Shown: positions 61,910-64,000 of the stretch, piece by piece | How positions within the stretch are numbered: position 1 is the first letter of the stretch | Layout of the letters: each line of letters starts with the position of its first letter | DNA from: Fibrobacterota bacterium | Lineage (GTDB): Bacteria; Fibrobacterota; Chitinivibrionia; Chitinivibrionales; Chitinispirillaceae | Reading direction: 5' to 3' | DNA length: 64,000 nt | NCBI GenBank assembly: GCA_023436145.1 | Contig: JAEZKP010000007.1 | Coordinates: 1-64,000 of the forward strand | Position numbers and translations under genes: made by a program | The notes under the pieces: model-generated | Database searches by the model: none | What the model saw: the letters and a program-made list of their open reading frames with translations, nothing else | What the model was told of the DNA's origin: nothing

Positions 61910-62734
61910 TTAATATGTTATTCTTGAACCTAACTCTTGATTGTCTGTGCCTTTTGCTTTACAGCACTGAACAGGATCAGACTTGAAATCCAGCTTGCTC
62001 CGGGGAGACATAAAGGCTGGATCAAATGAGAAATTCCCTGAAGGAATCGGTCGTGGACTGGGGAGGTTCCGGTAAAAATTATTGTTGCTTACCTGAATTC
62101 TTTCTGCATTGGAAAGAATCTTCAATCCGAACCTCTCATTATGAGCAACTACATTGTTTTCCAGAATTATTTCAGAATTTCCACCAATAGCTATCCCGTG
62201 ATTTCCATTATAAGCAATGGAATTGTGATTTATTGAGGCATTGGTTGAGCGTACGTCCCATCCCTGAAACCCAGATCCGCGGTTAAAAGCTATGATGTTG
62301 TCCTCTATCAAAGGAAGCTGCCGAACCACGATTATTCCGGTTTGCCAGTTTTTAACTATTCTGCACGAAATAATGGCGCTGCCTGCACTATTAGAGAAGA
62401 CACCTATAGTACCGTTTCGAATCTCAAAACCGGATATGGTAGTATTCTTACTCATGGTTACGACAGTTCCTCTGCCACCACCATCAATTACTGCTTTAAA
62501 AGTAGAACGGGCCATCAAAGTGACACCCTGTACAATCAGTACGTGTTCTTTGTAAACGCCATCAGCTACCCAGATCGTATCTCCACTTTTACTTCTCATC
62601 ATTGCTTCAGAGATGGTTTTGATACCCATTGAGGGCACTTGAATTGACACTGCAAGCGTTGCAGTCGGAATCAACAGCCCGGCTGCCAAAGCTAAACACA
62701 GCTTAAATGCCCTGCCAACTAAATACTTACCCAT
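61910..62734 (-). CDS. Exported parallel beta-helix protein, paralogue A
   Basis: This 274-residue protein has a signal peptide (about 8-28) and then a NosD/DUF1565-type right-handed beta-helix. Helix rungs are visible as repeated N-x-I/V and G-x-G patterns: FKAVIDGGGRGTVVTMSKNT, GFEIRNGTIGVFSNSAGSAI, IIAFNRGSGFQGWDVRS. It is strongly similar to the next gene (62765-63571), and the same rung order shows a tandem duplication. The proteins may bind or cleave polysaccharides, but no catalytic residues are recognised. It lies 15 bp upstream of the outer-membrane barrel gene, so the three are likely one operon. Confidence 0.8.
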   Translation of the reverse strand: MGKYLVGRAFKLCLALAAGLLIPTATLAVSIQVPSMGIKTISEAMMRSKSGDTIWVADGVYKEHVLIVQGVTLMARSTFKAVIDGGGRGTVVTMSKNTTISGFEIRNGTIGVFSNSAGSAIISCRIVKNWQTGIIVVRQLPLIEDNIIAFNRGSGFQGWDVRSTNASINHNSIAYNGNHGIAIGGNSEIILENNVVAHNERFGLKILSNAERIQVSNNNFYRNLPSPRPIPSGNFSFDPAFMSPRSKLDFKSDPVQCCKAKGTDNQELGSRITY

Positions 62735-62764
62735 AAAAATGCTCCCCGGTTTATGGTGAATTTT

Positions 62765-63571
62765 TTAATAAACAAGTCGTGCTCCTAAATCCTGATTATC
62801 AGTGCTTCTTCCAATACAGCGGGATTCTTTATTCAAAGAGAAATCCAGATGGATTGGATCTTTAAACATCGGATCAAATGAAAAGTTGTCGGAAGGTAAA
62901 ACGTTGGAAAATTGCTCATTCTGGAAAAAACTATTATTGACCATTAAGACTCTGACCGTTTCATTGGATGGTTTAAGGCCAAACATGCTGTTGAATGCTA
63001 TCAGATTGTTTTCAACTATGATGCTTGAAGTTCCGCCAATAGAAATCCCATGGTTGGAGTTGTATGCAATGGTGTTGTGATTTATGGAAGCGGCTGTCGA
63101 TCTGACGTCCCAACCCTGGATTCCTGAACCCCTGTTATAGGCAATTACGTTATCTTCGATGCGGGGCAGATTGCCTACACACATGATTCCTGATTGTTGA
63201 TTGAAAACAATCCGGCATTGTGACACAGTTGAATTTGAAGAAGTGGAAAAGACTCCTATAGTTCCGTTTCTGATCTCAAAGCCGCAAACGGTTGAAGAAG
63301 TACCCAGTGTTATGATTGTCCCACGACCATTTCCATCAATCACTGCTTTGAAAGCAGTTTTGGAAAGAAGTACAACCGATGCCGGGATGAAAAGATGCTC
63401 CTTATAGTAGCCTGGATCTACCAGCACGGTGTCATTTTTATTTACTGAAGAGAGAGCTGCCGAAATGGTTGGGGCATCAGCAGGTACTCGGAGAATTGCA
63501 GATTCTGAGTACTTGGGGATTAGAAAAAGCAGTAAAGTAAGAAATGAAATTTTCAGGTTTCTATGTTTCAT
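62765..63571 (-). CDS. Exported parallel beta-helix protein, paralogue B
   Basis: This 268-residue protein is a close paralogue of the preceding one: FKAVIDGNGRGTIITLGTSS, GFEIRNGTIGVFSTSSNSTV, VIAYNRGSGIQGWDVRS. It has a signal peptide (MKHRNLKISFLTLLLFLIP and on). ATG 63571 with GGAG nine bases upstream is preferred over 63598, which adds a non-signal stretch. It is the first gene of the likely operon with paralogue A and the barrel/TPR protein. It is separated from paralogue A by 30 bp. Confidence 0.8.
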   Translation of the reverse strand: MKHRNLKISFLTLLLFLIPKYSESAILRVPADAPTISAALSSVNKNDTVLVDPGYYKEHLFIPASVVLLSKTAFKAVIDGNGRGTIITLGTSSTVCGFEIRNGTIGVFSTSSNSTVSQCRIVFNQQSGIMCVGNLPRIEDNVIAYNRGSGIQGWDVRSTAASINHNTIAYNSNHGISIGGTSSIIVENNLIAFNSMFGLKPSNETVRVLMVNNSFFQNEQFSNVLPSDNFSFDPMFKDPIHLDFSLNKESRCIGRSTDNQDLGARLVY

Positions 63572-63739
63572 TTTTCTATCTCCACTACAAAAAAACACAA
63601 TTTATTCGATTAAACAGATCACCGAAATATTAAAAAAACTCTGTCCAACCCTTCAAAGTTGTCTAATAAATTAATACAGAAATAAATCATAAGCAACAGA
63701 ATTACATTGGTACTATGCCAATAATGCATGGCGGAACAG

Positions 63740-64000
63740 TTAATGTACTTCTTTGCTATGATCAAACCAGCTTAAAAAACGCCTGAAAACCGGCCATGGT
63801 CTATTGTATAGAACATATTTGGTCCAGGAATACCGGATTTTGCATTTTAGTGAAAGCATAAAAAGAGAACTGCGCATATAAGCGTATGATGGATCAAAAT
63901 AACAATTTATATGGCATTTTTCACAGAAGGCATACCTTCCCTGATTGCGTAACGCTTCTTTGCGTTCCCCTGAGCTTAAGACATTTCCCAGTTCACCATT
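63740..64000 (-). CDS. Radical SAM protein (C-terminal part)
   Basis: The reverse frame is open from the window edge to a TAA at 63740-63742, giving 87 residues of a gene that starts beyond the window. It contains LGNVLSSGERKEALRNQG followed by YAFCEKCHINCYFDPSYAY. The C-x2-C-x3-C cluster after a LGN-x-LS segment resembles the SPASM/twitch-type auxiliary cluster at the end of many radical SAM enzymes. The basic C-terminal tail ends FRRFLSWFDHSKEVH. The substrate cannot be inferred from this piece. Confidence 0.6.
   Translation of the reverse strand, partial: NGELGNVLSSGERKEALRNQGRYAFCEKCHINCYFDPSYAYMRSSLFMLSLKCKIRYSWTKYVLYNRPWPVFRRFLSWFDHSKEVH

Noticed and set aside
1..64000. tRNA or rRNA genes
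   Set aside because: No cloverleaf-like sequence with a TTCGA-type T-loop or rRNA-like block was seen on either strand, though a by-eye search can miss a tRNA.

Overview
The window reads as a chromosome segment from a flagellated, Gram-negative (diderm) bacterium of roughly 42 % GC (estimated by eye). It carries LPS-export and Mla-type lipid-transport genes, a flagellar operon, a TonB-dependent receptor, a secreted family 8 glycoside hydrolase, and several large surface proteins ending in FlgD-like or type IX-secretion-like sorting domains. That mixture suggests a member of the Fibrobacterota/Chitinivibrionia or a neighbouring FCB-group lineage. This is inference from gene content; there is no rRNA in the window to confirm it.

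Region 1 (1-7133, + strand) is a tightly overlapping housekeeping operon: yicC (partial), rpoZ, coaBC, family 4 uracil-DNA glycosylase, dnaB, mlaE, mlaF, radA. Region 2 (7134-15712) holds a broken small membrane-protein gene interrupted by a 112-bp MITE-like element (second copy at 13871), a minus-strand operon of a fused LptF-LptG permease with a response regulator and a GGDEF cyclase, a stand-alone Lrp/AsnC ligand-binding domain, and a tartrate/D-malate dehydrogenase-like enzyme.

Region 3 (15713-22349) is a TonB-dependent receptor followed by three exported proteins with periplasmic-binding-protein folds but no ABC permease or ATPase. The last of them spans the membrane and ends in a cytoplasmic PATAN/DUF4388 domain. 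A 261-bp tandem duplication sits at the convergent gene ends. This is the best candidate for an undescribed uptake or sensing module. Region 4 (22765-34400) has a DMT-family transporter, an orphan histidine kinase, a 1970-aa secreted GH8 enzyme, a right-handed beta-helix gene cut by an in-frame TGA, and a decayed minus-strand gene.

Region 5 (34499-46146) is a flagellar basal-body/export operon, flgB-flgC-orf80-fliE-fliF-fliG-fliH-fliI-fliJ, with a near-perfect sigma-54 promoter in front and a 1523-aa secreted surface protein overlapping the end of fliJ. Region 6 (46143-56403) contains an HD-GYP/response-regulator pair, a HAD hydrolase with a 1067-aa TPR protein, an FmdB-type zinc ribbon, and a 1400-aa STAND-like ATPase with about 22 TPRs. 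Region 7 (56730-64000) holds polA with a degenerate proofreading site, a bidirectional terminator, an outer-membrane barrel/TPR protein, two tandem beta-helix paralogues and the 3' end of a radical SAM gene. No tRNA, rRNA, CRISPR array or prophage was seen.
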